From Vibrio alfacsensis (GTDB taxonomy: Bacteria; Pseudomonadota; Gammaproteobacteria; Enterobacterales; Vibrionaceae), in NCBI RefSeq assembly GCF_003544875.1, contig NZ_CP032094.1, forward strand, positions 310,001-374,000: a stretch of 64,000 nucleotides of DNA, given 5' to 3'. Position numbers and translations under genes: made by a program. Below the pieces are notes generated by a model. That model was not told the origin of the DNA. It made no database searches and saw nothing but the letters and a program-made list of their open reading frames with translations. Of this stretch, positions 44,911 to 55,110 are shown piece by piece (positions within the stretch are counted from its first letter, which is position 1; each line of letters starts with the position of its first letter).

Positions 44911-45594
44911 ATGAAAAAACGCACTCAACTCGGATTTGTCATGTCGGCAGCGGCTTTGGCTTTTGGTTCTGCATCAGTGAATGCTGCGGAGCTAGAAATT
45001 ACGGTTACTAACGCAACCAAAGGCATTTATTTTACCCCTCTCATTGTCGCCTCTCATGACTCTGACTTACACATGTTCAGAACGGGAGAGTCCGCCACGC
45101 CAGAACTTGAGGCCATGGCTGAGGGAGGCGATATTTCAGACCTTGCAAGTTTGATTGGTAATGCTGGAGGAGTCGTTGTAGAAAATCCTGCTGGTGGTAT
45201 TTTAGACCCAGGCTCAGCAACTACTTTTATGATGAACAGTGGTGATCATGGCTATCTGTCCCTTAGTGCGATGCTGCTTCCGACTAACGATGGCTTTGTT
45301 GGTCTTGATAGCTGGAAAATTCCAACCGAAGCGGGGACTTATAAAGCTACTTTAAGAAGTTATGATGCAGGGACTGAAGCGAATGATGAGTTGGCATCAA
45401 GCATGCCAAACCCTCCGTTTATAACCTTTGGCAGTGGTGGCTCCGGAGTTGAAACTTCCGTAACGAATGACAAAGTGCACGTGCATCCAGGCAATTTAGG
45501 CGATAGTGACTCGGCAGGTGGCATAAGCGATCTCGACAATAGCAGCCATCGTTGGTTAAACCCAGTTGCAACCATCACCATTGTTGTGAAGTAA
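44911..45594 (+). CDS. Spondin-domain exported protein
   Basis: About 227 residues from ATG 44911 (MKKRTQLGFVMSAAALAFG, a Sec signal ending near NAAEL, with AAAGGA upstream); the ATG at 44872 adds 13 unlikely residues. The domain (ITVTNATKGIYFTPLIVASHDSDLHMF, GDHGYLSLSAMLLPTNDGFVG, GTEANDELA) is a bacterial spondin-type beta-sandwich with acidic ion-binding residues. A secreted or periplasmic binding role is likely. It shares its fold with the lipoprotein encoded immediately downstream; the two form an operon with the two-component genes. Confidence 0.78.
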   Translation: MKKRTQLGFVMSAAALAFGSASVNAAELEITVTNATKGIYFTPLIVASHDSDLHMFRTGESATPELEAMAEGGDISDLASLIGNAGGVVVENPAGGILDPGSATTFMMNSGDHGYLSLSAMLLPTNDGFVGLDSWKIPTEAGTYKATLRSYDAGTEANDELASSMPNPPFITFGSGGSGVETSVTNDKVHVHPGNLGDSDSAGGISDLDNSSHRWLNPVATITIVVK

Positions 45595-45604
45595 GGAGAG
45601 CGCT

Positions 45605-46303
45605 ATGAAAGTCAGAATCTTACTTGTTGCGGCCTCTGTTGGCATTCTCGCTGGGTGTCCTAGCGATGACGATGATAGTACCGTGATGAAATCGTACCGA
45701 TATACGGTGAATGTGTCTAACTTAACAGCGAATCAACCTTTGTCTCCGCTTGCAGTGCTGGCTCACAACGAGGACTACTATTTGTTTCGCGTTGGCCAGG
45801 CTGCATCGGTTGAGTTAGAACACTTAGCTGAGGGCGGAAGCAATACGGAATTAATTGCATTGATGGACAGTAATGACAGCGTTTACCAAGGGATATCAGG
45901 GAATGGATTGGTGCTGCCCGGCGAATCTGACCAAGTGACGATTACGGTTGATCCAAACCGCTACAGTTACCTCTCCGTTGCTTCTATGTTCGTTAACACC
46001 AATGACGCTTTTGTGGGCGAGACCGGTTTACCACTTAAATCTCTTGCCGTTGGCGAAAGTTATGAGATGAACATGAATGTGTGGGATTCAGGAACCGAAC
46101 GTAATGATGAAATGGCGAGTACGATACCGGGGCCTGCTGGTGGTGGCGAGGGTTTCAATGCCACTCGAGATGATGACAGTAACAGGGTTGCATTTCATGC
46201 TGGTGTGATTAGCCAAGATGATGGATTAGCGAACTCAGCGTTATCTGCAAACCATCGTTTTTTAAACCCGGGTGCGAAAGTCGTTATTACGCGAGTCGAA
46301 TAG
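45605..46303 (+). CDS. Spondin-domain lipoprotein
   Basis: A 232-residue paralogue of the preceding gene. It begins with a lipobox (LVAASVGILAGC, Cys about 18) followed by a DDDD acid patch. It has the same spondin motifs, e.g. LSPLAVLAHNEDYYLFRVG, SYLSVASMFVNTNDAFVG and GTERNDEMAS. It starts 11 bases after its neighbour. Outer-membrane anchored. Its pairing with a secreted homologue hints at a shared sensing or surface function. Confidence 0.78.
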   Translation: MKVRILLVAASVGILAGCPSDDDDSTVMKSYRYTVNVSNLTANQPLSPLAVLAHNEDYYLFRVGQAASVELEHLAEGGSNTELIALMDSNDSVYQGISGNGLVLPGESDQVTITVDPNRYSYLSVASMFVNTNDAFVGETGLPLKSLAVGESYEMNMNVWDSGTERNDEMASTIPGPAGGGEGFNATRDDDSNRVAFHAGVISQDDGLANSALSANHRFLNPGAKVVITRVE

Positions 46304-46388
46304 CGATTTGAATTGAACATACTGAAAGAAATCATGGACTGTTCCGGTCATGTGCAGAGAGATGAGACTCCGACGTAGGGACAGTACC

Positions 46389-47120
46389 ATGGAACGGCAA
46401 GTAATCCATTTAGTTGCGACAATTTTGCTCGTAGAAGACGATGACGATTTGGCCGAACTGGTTCAAATGCACCTTAAATTTCAAGGGCACGAAGTGTATC
46501 GGGTAAATAGAGTCTCGGATGCAAAAGTACAATATTCGCAACAACATTTTGATTTATTGATTCTTGATCGAGGGTTGCCTGATGGGGACGGGCTCGATAT
46601 TTGTCATGAATTACGTCGTCGGCAAGATTGGATACCAGTGCTAGTTTTGACTGCGAGGGATGGTGAACTTGATAAAGTGGATGGATTGGAAGCGGGGGTC
46701 GATGATTACATTACTAAGCCGTTCAGCGTATTAGAGTTTCAAGCAAGAGTAAGAAACGTACTTCGACGAGTGAGCCAAACACTCGACGTTAAACATGATG
46801 TTAGCCCTGTGCATGATTCTATGAACTTTGGCGTGTTGACCATCATTCCTGCACTGCATCAAGTGTCGATCAATGACAAGGATGTCAGTCTCACCGCTAC
46901 GGAATTTTCTCTGTTGCAGTTTCTCGCGACGCGCCCCGGTCGAGTTTATAGTAAAGATGAACTACTCGACCATGTCTGGGATACCTCCCATTCTGGTTAC
47001 CACCATACGGTTTGTAGCACCATCAATCGCTTGCGCAGCAAATTGTCTTTGTCTGACTCCGAACATCATTTTATCCAAACGGTGTGGGGAGTAGGGTATA
47101 AGTTTCAGCCGCAGCATTAA
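46389..47120 (+). CDS. OmpR/PhoB-family response regulator
   Basis: About 243 residues from ATG 46389 (AGGGA 8 bases upstream; an ATG at 46350 adds 13 residues). Receiver domain: ILLVEDDDDLAELV, phospho-Asp in LLILDRGLPDGDGL and Lys in ITKPFS. The C-terminal winged helix (TATEFSLLQFLATRPGRVYSKDELLDHVWD) recognises DNA. It is paired with the sensor kinase 42 bases downstream. The spondin genes just upstream could be its targets. Confidence 0.88.
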   Translation: MERQVIHLVATILLVEDDDDLAELVQMHLKFQGHEVYRVNRVSDAKVQYSQQHFDLLILDRGLPDGDGLDICHELRRRQDWIPVLVLTARDGELDKVDGLEAGVDDYITKPFSVLEFQARVRNVLRRVSQTLDVKHDVSPVHDSMNFGVLTIIPALHQVSINDKDVSLTATEFSLLQFLATRPGRVYSKDELLDHVWDTSHSGYHHTVCSTINRLRSKLSLSDSEHHFIQTVWGVGYKFQPQH

Positions 47121-47162
47121 CGTTGTTTTTCATTTATCTTTGCTGTTTAAGGAGGCGATAGG

Positions 47163-48536
47163 ATGAGCTTCAAATCACGTTTGGTGGTGTTTACATGCTT
47201 ATGGTTCAGTTTGGCTGCCGTGGTCATTGCCCTTACTTATAATTGGCAGAAAGAGACCATTGAGCAGCGCACAAAGCAAAGCTTGCACAAGGAGTTGGCA
47301 AGTCACATGCGCGATGACAATCCCTTGATGATTGGTACGGATTATAACCCGAAAGCACTTAAATCCATCTTTCATACGTTGATGCTTATTGGCCCTGATT
47401 TTGAAATCTATTTTCTTGATAGCCAAGGAAACATTACAACCCACGCAGCCCCGGACGGAACGGAGATCATGGGAGCTGTCGATCTCAAGCCAATTCAGCA
47501 ATTTTTAAGCAATGATCCATTCCCAATTTTGGGTGAAGATCCACGTAATCGAGGCGAGCACAAAGTGTTCTCCGTTGCAGCGATTAAGGAGCTCGGTTCG
47601 ACGGTGGGTTATTTGTATGTAGTCATTGGTAGCGCGCGTCATACTGCGATTGCTAATGCTCAAGTGGATACCCCTTATGTTGCCCTTGCCGGCTTAGTAT
47701 TAATCTCGATACTTGGCTTTGCCTTAGGGGCCTATATGTTAGTCAAACACAGTTTACTCGATCCGATTGAAAGGGTGACAAATCAACTTCAGCAACAGGC
47801 AGAGCAAGATTTTAGACTGCGTCCGGACTTTACTCGCCAAGTGCCAGAATTAGTGCCCATTGCGCATTCTTATCAGTTAATGGCAAAGTACATTCAACAG
47901 CAGTTTTTACAGCTGGAGTATCAATCCTCTCATCGTCGACAAAGCTTATTGCAACTGAGCCATGATCTAAAAACACCGTTATCTAGTGTGCTTGGTTATT
48001 TAGAAACGTGGCGTTTACAACACCCGAAATCAGACCCATTGATTGATGTAGCTTTCCGCAACTGCGAGAAGCTTTCAATTCAATTACACTCATTGCTAGA
48101 TATGGCGCGCAAAGAAGCACCTACACCAAATTATCAATATTGTCCGGTCGATCTTAGCCGCCTTATCGCTGAGTGCGCAGAGACAATGCACAGCCAGTTC
48201 GCGCGTAAAGGGGTAGTACTGAGAATCGATGTCGATCCATATGTTCAAACAGTAGGGGATAAAAGTTTACTTGAGAGGTTGATACTGAATTTGTTGGAAA
48301 ATGCACTGCGTCATAGTCCCGCGAGATCTGAAGTGCATGGCCAAGTTCAATTGAATGAAGACAAATCACGCATTCATTTTGTTTTCATCAATAACATAGA
48401 AAAAGATGCACCGAGCGGAACGTTAGGCATTGGAACGAAAATTGTTCAATCAATCTTAATGCTGCACCATAGTTATTTAGAAACTCATGCCACTGCAAGC
48501 CAGTATCAGCAGAAGTTTAGCTTGCGGGCTGTCTAG
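47163..48536 (+). CDS. Sensor histidine kinase, partner of the preceding regulator
   Basis: A 457-residue kinase with membrane segments at about residues 8-25 and 175-200, a periplasmic domain between, and a HAMP-like linker (SLLDPIERVTNQLQQ). H box LLQLSHDLKTPLSSVLGYLETW (His about 270), N box ILNLLENALRHSP, and G2-type GIGTKIVQSI are present. The usual DxGxG (G1) is missing: NNIEKDAPSGT follows the N box. The ATP-binding part may be shorter than normal. The ligand is unknown. Confidence 0.83.
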   Translation: MSFKSRLVVFTCLWFSLAAVVIALTYNWQKETIEQRTKQSLHKELASHMRDDNPLMIGTDYNPKALKSIFHTLMLIGPDFEIYFLDSQGNITTHAAPDGTEIMGAVDLKPIQQFLSNDPFPILGEDPRNRGEHKVFSVAAIKELGSTVGYLYVVIGSARHTAIANAQVDTPYVALAGLVLISILGFALGAYMLVKHSLLDPIERVTNQLQQQAEQDFRLRPDFTRQVPELVPIAHSYQLMAKYIQQQFLQLEYQSSHRRQSLLQLSHDLKTPLSSVLGYLETWRLQHPKSDPLIDVAFRNCEKLSIQLHSLLDMARKEAPTPNYQYCPVDLSRLIAECAETMHSQFARKGVVLRIDVDPYVQTVGDKSLLERLILNLLENALRHSPARSEVHGQVQLNEDKSRIHFVFINNIEKDAPSGTLGIGTKIVQSILMLHHSYLETHATASQYQQKFSLRAV

Positions 48537-48921
48537 GTAAGCCATTTACACTATTTGAAGAATGACTCTTGTATGTTATTTGACCGTGTTTATTGTCTAA
48601 TCTAAAATCGGTGCTAGAGCCTGTATGTGCCATAGCAGAATTAGTATTTACAAAATAAATACTAATGTTGTTTAATTATATTATGAACGACATGGCGTCA
48701 TTTTATTTTATGAGTTTGGTTGTTTATGTGCTCACTTCTGAATTGTCGTTTATATCACCAAGTATTATAAAATTTGGAACTAAAGTCACTTTATTGTGGT
48801 AGAAAAATCTACCCTATTGTTCGAGTCGGTAATATTGCTTAAGTAACATCGTGTTATTTGTTTTACATAATGTTATGCGGGTAATTTTTATTCAGCTAAA
48901 ATTCCGACAAGGATCGAAAAT
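48537..48921 (+). promoter_or_regulatory. AT-rich region upstream of scrA
   Basis: A 385-base gap between the kinase and scrA. It carries the probable promoter of the scrABC operon. A perfect hairpin GGTAGA-AAAA-TCTACC lies at 48798-48813. No recognised box was found. Confidence 0.45.
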
Positions 48922-50328
48922 ATGAGTGACAAGGAACTAATTCAAGCCAATCAAGGCCGCCGCAACTTCCTTAAAGGTGCAACGGGTGCCGTTGTGGCTG
49001 GTGTTAGTGCTTCCGTTTTATCCGGTACAGTACAAGCAGCAGAACAGAATATTGATTGGAGCTCTGTCTCTCGGAGTGGGAAACACGATAAGCACTTCTG
49101 GCGTAAAGTTAAAAAGCAGTTTGTTTTGGATAAACGAACGACCTATATGAATATTGGTACAACAGGTTCGATGCCAAAACAGGTTCTGGATGGTTATGAG
49201 CACAATAATAAGTTGGTTGCGAAGTATCCTTGGGACATGAAAGGCAAGTTTGGTAGCTTTCCATATGTATCAGATATGATTGCAGATATTGCTCCAGGCT
49301 TTGGCGCAAATGCGGATGAACTCGTTCTAAGCCGTAACACGACCGACGGATTGTGTTCTATCATCAATGGGCTTCATTTTGAACCTGGTGATGTCATCTT
49401 AACCACACACCATGAGCATGTGGCAGCCACCTCGCCATTGAACGTTGTTAAACATCGTTTTGGTGTCGAAGTGGTAGAGATTCAACTTCCAGTATTCACT
49501 GGCACAGAAAACGTCACTGAGCAAGATTATGTTCAAGCTTTCCGCGATGCGATTGAAACCCACCAAAATGTTCGTCTTATTGTCTTCTCTCATATCACCT
49601 ATAAAACGGGCACTACACTTCCTGCAAAAGACATCTGCTCTCTCGCAAAACAATATCATATTCCGACACTAGTTGATGGTGCGCACACTGTTGGCATGTT
49701 TGCTTTAGATTTGCATGATATGGATTGTGATTTCTATACAGGTTCTGGTCATAAGTGGCAGTGCGGACCGGGTGCTACAGGTATCTTGTATGTACGTGAT
49801 AATGGTAAGCGCCTGAACGAGTATTGGAGCGATCGTGAGAACCCATTATGGATGATCAATTCGTCGTTATCTCATGCTGATTACTTAGGAAAGCAACTGC
49901 AAATGCAATATGTTGGTAACGATAACTATCCAGCAAAACAAGCATTGGCTGACAGTTGTAAAATGTGGGATGAAATTGGCCGTGAGCGTATTCAAGAACG
50001 TGTTTTAGCGTTAAGTCATCAATGTAAGACGTTGCTTACGGATGCCTTACCACATTCAAAAATGTACTCACCAAACGTAGAGGGGTTAGCAAGTGGCTTA
50101 ACGACGTTCAACCCATTTAATGATGTCACTGATGAAGAACGCTTAACATTGTTCCGTGATCGTCTTCGCGAAGAGTACGGTTACATTATTCGTACAACGA
50201 GCTTTAAATTGTACAAAGATGATGCTTATGAAACGCATGCGCTACGTATTTCAACTCACTTGTTCCACGATGAGCAAGATGTTGAAGGGTTAGTAGAGGC
50301 AATTGAAGACCTTTACTACTCATTCTAA
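48922..50328 (+). CDS. scrA: ScrA: PLP-dependent aminotransferase class V (swarming/capsule signal synthase)
   Basis: A 468-residue class V aminotransferase fold (cysteine desulphurase/isopenicillin N epimerase type). The N-terminus has a twin-arginine-like signal, GRRNFLKGATGAVVAG, predicting export after folding with PLP. The PLP Lys lies in YTGSGHKWQCGPG (about residue 278), preceded by LVDGAHTVG. In V. parahaemolyticus ScrA is thought to make an extracellular signal (S-signal) that works through ScrB and ScrC to lower c-di-GMP and promote lateral flagella. Identity rests on gene order ScrA-binding protein-GGDEF/EAL and proximity to the laf cluster. Confidence 0.83.
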   Translation: MSDKELIQANQGRRNFLKGATGAVVAGVSASVLSGTVQAAEQNIDWSSVSRSGKHDKHFWRKVKKQFVLDKRTTYMNIGTTGSMPKQVLDGYEHNNKLVAKYPWDMKGKFGSFPYVSDMIADIAPGFGANADELVLSRNTTDGLCSIINGLHFEPGDVILTTHHEHVAATSPLNVVKHRFGVEVVEIQLPVFTGTENVTEQDYVQAFRDAIETHQNVRLIVFSHITYKTGTTLPAKDICSLAKQYHIPTLVDGAHTVGMFALDLHDMDCDFYTGSGHKWQCGPGATGILYVRDNGKRLNEYWSDRENPLWMINSSLSHADYLGKQLQMQYVGNDNYPAKQALADSCKMWDEIGRERIQERVLALSHQCKTLLTDALPHSKMYSPNVEGLASGLTTFNPFNDVTDEERLTLFRDRLREEYGYIIRTTSFKLYKDDAYETHALRISTHLFHDEQDVEGLVEAIEDLYYSF

Positions 50329-50347
50329 CACTGATAGCGATCACCAA

Positions 50348-50372
50348 AGCGCCCACCTATTGGGCGCTCTTT
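50348..50372 (+). terminator. Hairpin between scrA and scrB
   Basis: AGCGCCCA pairs perfectly with TGGGCGCT around CCTAT and is followed by CTTT. It is a probable attenuator or partial terminator between scrA and scrB. Confidence 0.7.
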
Positions 50373-50392
50373 GAAACAGAAGGAATTTGACT

Positions 50393-51323
50393 ATGCTATG
50401 TATGTCTTTTAAGCAACGTCTTGCGACGATGGTGATGTGTGCAACGTCACTGTTATCTTTGAGTACTTTCGCCAATGACCTTCAAGAAATCAAAGATGCT
50501 GGTGTGTTGCGTCATCTTGGCGTGCCTTACGCAAATTTTGTTTCGTATATTGAGCAAGGTGAAGTGGCGACGCTATCCGGTTTAGATGTTGAAATCATAA
50601 AGGGCTTTGCCCAATCTCTTGGCGTTCGATACGAATATGTGCCGGCACAGTGGAACAATGTGGTTGGTAAATTGACGGGACAGCAGGTCGCCTACAAAGA
50701 TAACCAAATGATACAAGGTGAGAAGATGCCCATCGAGGGTGATTTGATTGCCAATGGTGTCACGATTCTTGATTGGCGAAAGGAAGTAATCGATTTTTCA
50801 GAAGACTATTTTCCTTCAGCGGTATGGCTTGTGGCACGTACAGATTCTTCTTTGATACCAATTAAGCCTACAGGGTCAATAGAACAAGATATCGTGAAAG
50901 TAAAATCGCTTATTAAGGGGCGTGAAGTTCTTGCTATGGAACACTCTTGTCTTGACCCTAACCTCTACGATCTTTACGACACAGGAGCAACGGTAATTTT
51001 GCCTGATGGTCAGCGTCGATTAAATGAAATGGTTCCCGCAATCATGAAAAATGATGCTGAGAGTACGTTGCTCGATGTTGCTGATACACTCATCGCGCTA
51101 GAAAAATGGCCGGGTGAAATTAAAGTGATTGGCCCAATATCTGAAAATCAAAAAATGGCCGTTGCATTTAGACAAAATTCACCTGAACTAAAACGCATTC
51201 AACCAATACTTGCGTTCAATTAAACAAGATGGCACCTACCAATCCTTGGTAGAAAAATACTACCCATCGATTTATTATTTTTATAATGACTATTTCTTAG
51301 CAGATAGTAAGAAACATTTATGA
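50393..51323 (+). pseudogene. scrB: ScrB: extracellular solute-binding protein family 3, broken by one indel
   Basis: Begins at ATG 50393 (AAGGA 8 bases upstream). Residues 1-26 are a signal; the mature protein is a periplasmic family 3 binding protein (KDAGVLRHLGVPYANFVSY, SGLDVEIIKGFAQSLGV, ILDWRKEVIDFSEDYF). The frame breaks at about 51190-51193: an extra A in CTAAAACGC makes it stop at 51221-51223. Without it the frame reads on through IKQDGTYQSLVEKYYPS to a stop at 51321-51323, overlapping scrC (ATGA). In V. parahaemolyticus ScrB binds the ScrA product and controls ScrC. The lesion is homopolymeric and the downstream tail is perfect. Confidence 0.85.
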
Positions 51324-53644
51324 TTAAATCTGCAAAAAATCTCAAGTAAGAAAATTATTACCATATGTGCCATATTGGTTTCGCTCTATTTGGCGATGAT
51401 TATTACGGTAACAAGTTTAGGTCAACATAAGTTAAAAGACTCTCAATACAGGAGCTTGATTTAAAAGTTAAGAGTTACGCCGGTACTTTAAATAATCTAT
51501 TTACTATTGCCAGTGAAGATATAGATCATTTATCGACCGATAAAACCGTACAAACGTTTTATGCTAATCTTGCCTCAGGCATGTCGATGGAGTACGGACT
51601 CGGGGCGAGTCTGATCAATTTGAAACGTAAACTAAATGAAAAAGCAGACACGAAGTTCGTCAATGGTTTAGATATATATCAACGATTGAGTCTAATCGGT
51701 TTAGATGGAAAGTTAATCGTGACGACAGAAGCTGCAGACGATGTGACCAACAATGTGTCCAGTTTTATGCTGGGCTATAGTCATGGTGAAGAAGTCAGAG
51801 CGACACGTGAAAATGGCAATGTCGTGATTAAAGTTATTAAGCCTGTTTTATTCTCGGATAAAGCGGTTGGTTATTTGATTGCAGATATAAATAAAGATGT
51901 CGTTATCTCTCAGTTAACAAATCAAGAGCATGAGGGGAGTTATAGCCGCATGGTGCTTGCGGTTAATGACATTGAAATGACGGTATGGGACTCAATCAGT
52001 GGTAAGTTGGAGCAAGAAAAACAATACACGTCAGATGCTTTGGCGAACGAGCTTAAACAGAAGCTGTATTTCGAAGTGCTCGACGAACGCCATCATTTTA
52101 AATTGATGGCTTGGTTTGAGTCACTCAGTGAACGCGACCTGTATACATCAAGAATCTTTATCTCTGGGTTGAGCGTTCTCGCCATCATGATTGTTTTGGG
52201 ATTGCTGTACGCGTTCAATCTTAATAACACTCGAGTTGGACTCAAAATAAAGCTGGAAGAAGAGCAGAAACGCAAAGAGTTTTTATCCCAGCAAAACCAT
52301 CGATTGACGAATGAAATAGAGCGACGTCGTTCGTCAGAAATGGAGCTAGAGTATCAAGCAAAACATGATGCGCTGACTGGGCTTCCAAATCGTTCTAACG
52401 GATCTGAGCGCTTGGAAGTCGAATTATCAAGAGCGAAGCGATCAGGCACCAATGTGCTAGCCATGTTTATCGATTTGGATCATTTTAAGCAAATCAATGA
52501 TTCCATGGGGCACATGGTTGGTGATGAGATTTTAAAACTCGCCGCCGATCGCTTGCATCAAACCGTGCGTAAATCGGACCTTCTAGCTCGAATTGGTGGT
52601 GATGAGTTTTTGCTTGTGATCCCTGACTTACGTGATAAAGAAAGTGCGAAGCGTTTTGCATCAACCGTTTTATCCGTGTTTAACGAGCCGTTTAGTTGGC
52701 AAAATCAAGAATTCTTCCTATCGGTCAGTGTGGGTATGTCGATTTACCCTGATGACGGTCATAACGCACAGCAATTGTTAGCGTCTGCTGATATGGCGAT
52801 GTATCGCGTTAAGCAAGATGGTCGTAATGCTTTTTGTTTTTATGATCGGAATATGAACCAAGACTTACAGCGATTTTTAGATTTAGAAAGTCGCTTGCGT
52901 CACGCCATTTCACATAATTTGTTGGAACTCTACTATCAACCAATCATCGCATTAGAAACAGGACGTATCGTGGGAGCAGAGGCCTTAATGCGCTGGAATG
53001 ATGAAAAGTTTGGTTTTGTTAGTCCGGATGAGTTTATCGCGATTGCAGAGAAAAATGGTTTGATCCATCAACTCGGTGATTTTGCGATTTGTCAGGCTTG
53101 TCATCAAGCAGCGCAGTGGCAAAGCATCGCACCACTCGTTGTATCAGTTAACTTCTCTAGTGTGCAGTTCCGTTATTGTGACCGATTGTTTGATCAAATT
53201 AAGCGCTATTTAGACGCATCAGGTTTACCGGCAGATAAGTTTGATATCGAAGTGACAGAAAGCTTGTTGTTTAATCATAGCGACGAGCTTATGGACTTGT
53301 TAGAACGCTTGAGAGCTCTTGGTGCGAAGTTGACCATTGATGATTTTGGCACAGGGTATTCTGCATTGAGTTACCTACAGAAATTCCCTTTTGACCGCCT
53401 TAAGATTGACCGAAGCTTTATGCAAACCATGTTTGAGAATGATTCCGATCGAGAGTTGGTTAACGTTATCATTGCAATGGCGAAAGCGCTTAACTTGCAA
53501 ATTGTCGCTGAAGGTATTGAAGAGCAGCGACATGTGGATTATTTAACAAACTTAAACTGTGAATTTGGGCAGGGCTTTCACTATAGCCGTCCTTTGCCAG
53601 CGATAGAATTTGAGTCACTTCTTAAACAATCATTATTGTTATAA
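51320..53644 (+). pseudogene. scrC: ScrC: membrane GGDEF-EAL c-di-GMP enzyme, two compensating indels
   Basis: From ATG 51320 a membrane anchor (MIKSAK, then IITICAILVSLYLAM) and a periplasmic sensing domain (to about 52150) are seen, then a second membrane segment. The GGDEF domain has the intact RIGGDEFLL motif and the EAL domain has AEALMRW and DDFGTGYSALSYL, so both activities are possible. Two indels lie near the start: an extra A in the A run at 51333-51339 and a missing A near 51445 in CTCAATACAGG. They cancel in frame, so the C-terminal 687 residues (from 51581) are undamaged. With them corrected the protein is about 775 residues. In V. parahaemolyticus ScrC is a phosphodiesterase when ScrAB signal, favouring swarming, and a cyclase otherwise. 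Confidence 0.87.
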
Positions 53645-53666
53645 CTTTCTTTTTCAATCTCTTAGT

Positions 53667-53712
53667 AAAGCATTAGTGTATTTATTCCTTAGGTTCACTA
53701 ATGCTTTTCCAC
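53667..53712 (+). terminator. Terminator after scrC
   Basis: AAAGCATTAGTG pairs perfectly with CACTAATGCTTT around a 17-base loop, followed by TTCC. It closes the scr operon and insulates kbl. Confidence 0.72.
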
Positions 53713-53852
53713 CTTGAGGGATAATCGTTTTCTTTCCTTGAATTACACTACACTTAAATGATGTGTAATAGCCTGTGATTCCCGTCACATAAAGGCTCGC
53801 CTTAATTCAAAACGAGTAAAAACTCGACACTATAAACAGGAAGGAATTACGA

Positions 53853-55046
53853 ATGTCTTCTGCATTTTACCAACAGATCCAAGAGCAAATCGAAGAAGTA
53901 AAGGCTGAAGGTCTTTACAAAGCAGAACGTATTATTACGTCGCAACAGCAAGCTGCGGTAAAAATCTCTACGGGTGAAGAAGTGCTTAACTTCTGTGCGA
54001 ACAACTACCTTGGTCTTGCAAATCATCCTGCGCTGATTGACGCTGCAAAAGCGGGCATGGATGAACACGGTTTTGGTATGGCATCAGTACGTTTCATTTG
54101 TGGTACTCAAGATAGCCATAAAGAGCTTGAGCAGAAGCTTTCTAAATTCCTAGGTAAAGAAGATACCATTCTTTACACGTCTTGTTTCGATGCAAATACT
54201 GGTCTGTTTGAAACCATTTTAGGTGCAGAAGACGCGATTATTTCAGATGCGTTAAACCATGCATCAATCATTGATGGTGTTCGTCTGTGTAAAGCGATGC
54301 GTTTCCGCTACTCAAACAACAACATGGAAGAGCTAGAACAGCAATTGATCGCTGCGAAAGAAGCAGGTGCGCGTCATATTCTTATCGTGACAGACGGCGT
54401 GTTCTCTATGGATGGTGTGGTGGCTAACCTTCCTGCTATCTGTGATCTTGCAGATAAGTACGGTGCACTAACTATGGTTGATGATTCTCACGCAGTGGGT
54501 TTCATGGGCAAAAATGGCGCGGGTACTCATGAATACCACAATGTGGTTGATCGAATCGACATCATCACAGGTACGTTAGGTAAAGCAATGGGTGGCGCGT
54601 CAGGCGGCTACACATCGGGCAAAAAAGAAGTGATCGACTGGTTGCGTCAACGTTCTCGTCCATACCTATTTTCTAACTCTGTTGCACCTGCAATCGTAAG
54701 CGCATCTATCCGCGTTCTTGATCTACTAGAGCAAAGCGGTGACCTGCGTGATCACCTATGGGAAAACGCGGCACACTTCCGTGCACGTATGGAAGGCGCG
54801 GGTTTCACAATGGGTGGTGCGGATCATGCAATCATTCCTATCATGCTTGGTGATGCAAAAGTAGCGGCAGAATTTGCTGAGCGCGCGCTAGAGAAAGGCA
54901 TCTACGTAATTGGTTTCTCATTCCCAGTGGTACCAAAAGGCCAAGCACGTATCCGTACTCAAATGTCAGCAGCACACTCACGTGAGCAACTAGACCGTGC
55001 AATCGACGCGTTTATCCAAGTTGGTAAGGATATGGGCATCATCTAA
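53853..55046 (+). CDS. kbl: 2-amino-3-ketobutyrate CoA ligase (glycine C-acetyltransferase)
   Basis: A 397-residue PLP enzyme of the alpha-oxoamine synthase family. PLP Lys is in [14 protein letters not shown]; other motifs are [24 protein letters not shown] and [11 protein letters not shown]. It splits 2-amino-3-ketobutyrate with CoA to glycine and acetyl-CoA, the step after Tdh. It is 64 bases upstream of tdh, the classic kbl-tdh operon. Confidence 0.95.
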   Translation: MSSAFYQQIQEQIEEVKAEGLYKAERIITSQQQAAVKISTGEEVLNFCANNYLGLANHPALIDAAKAGMDEHGFGMASVRFICGTQDSHKELEQKLSKFLGKEDTILYTSCFDANTGLFETILGAEDAIISDALNHASIIDGVRLCKAMRFRYSNNNMEELEQQLIAAKEAGARHILIVTDGVFSMDGVVANLPAICDLADKYGALTMVDDSHAVGFMGKNGAGTHEYHNVVDRIDIITGTLGKAMGGASGGYTSGKKEVIDWLRQRSRPYLFSNSVAPAIVSASIRVLDLLEQSGDLRDHLWENAAHFRARMEGAGFTMGGADHAIIPIMLGDAKVAAEFAERALEKGIYVIGFSFPVVPKGQARIRTQMSAAHSREQLDRAIDAFIQVGKDMGII

Positions 55047-55073
55047 GCCCTATTGATACCAAGAACGAATTTC

Positions 55074-55095
55074 TTGCCTCGCCGTTGCGGGGCAA
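55074..55095 (+). promoter_or_regulatory. Intercistronic hairpin between kbl and tdh
   Basis: TTGCCTCGC pairs with GCGGGGCAA (one T-G) around CGTT, with no long T tract. It may stabilise mRNA ends or attenuate between the two genes. Confidence 0.55.
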
Positions 55096-55110
55096 TATTA
55101 GGTAACGATT

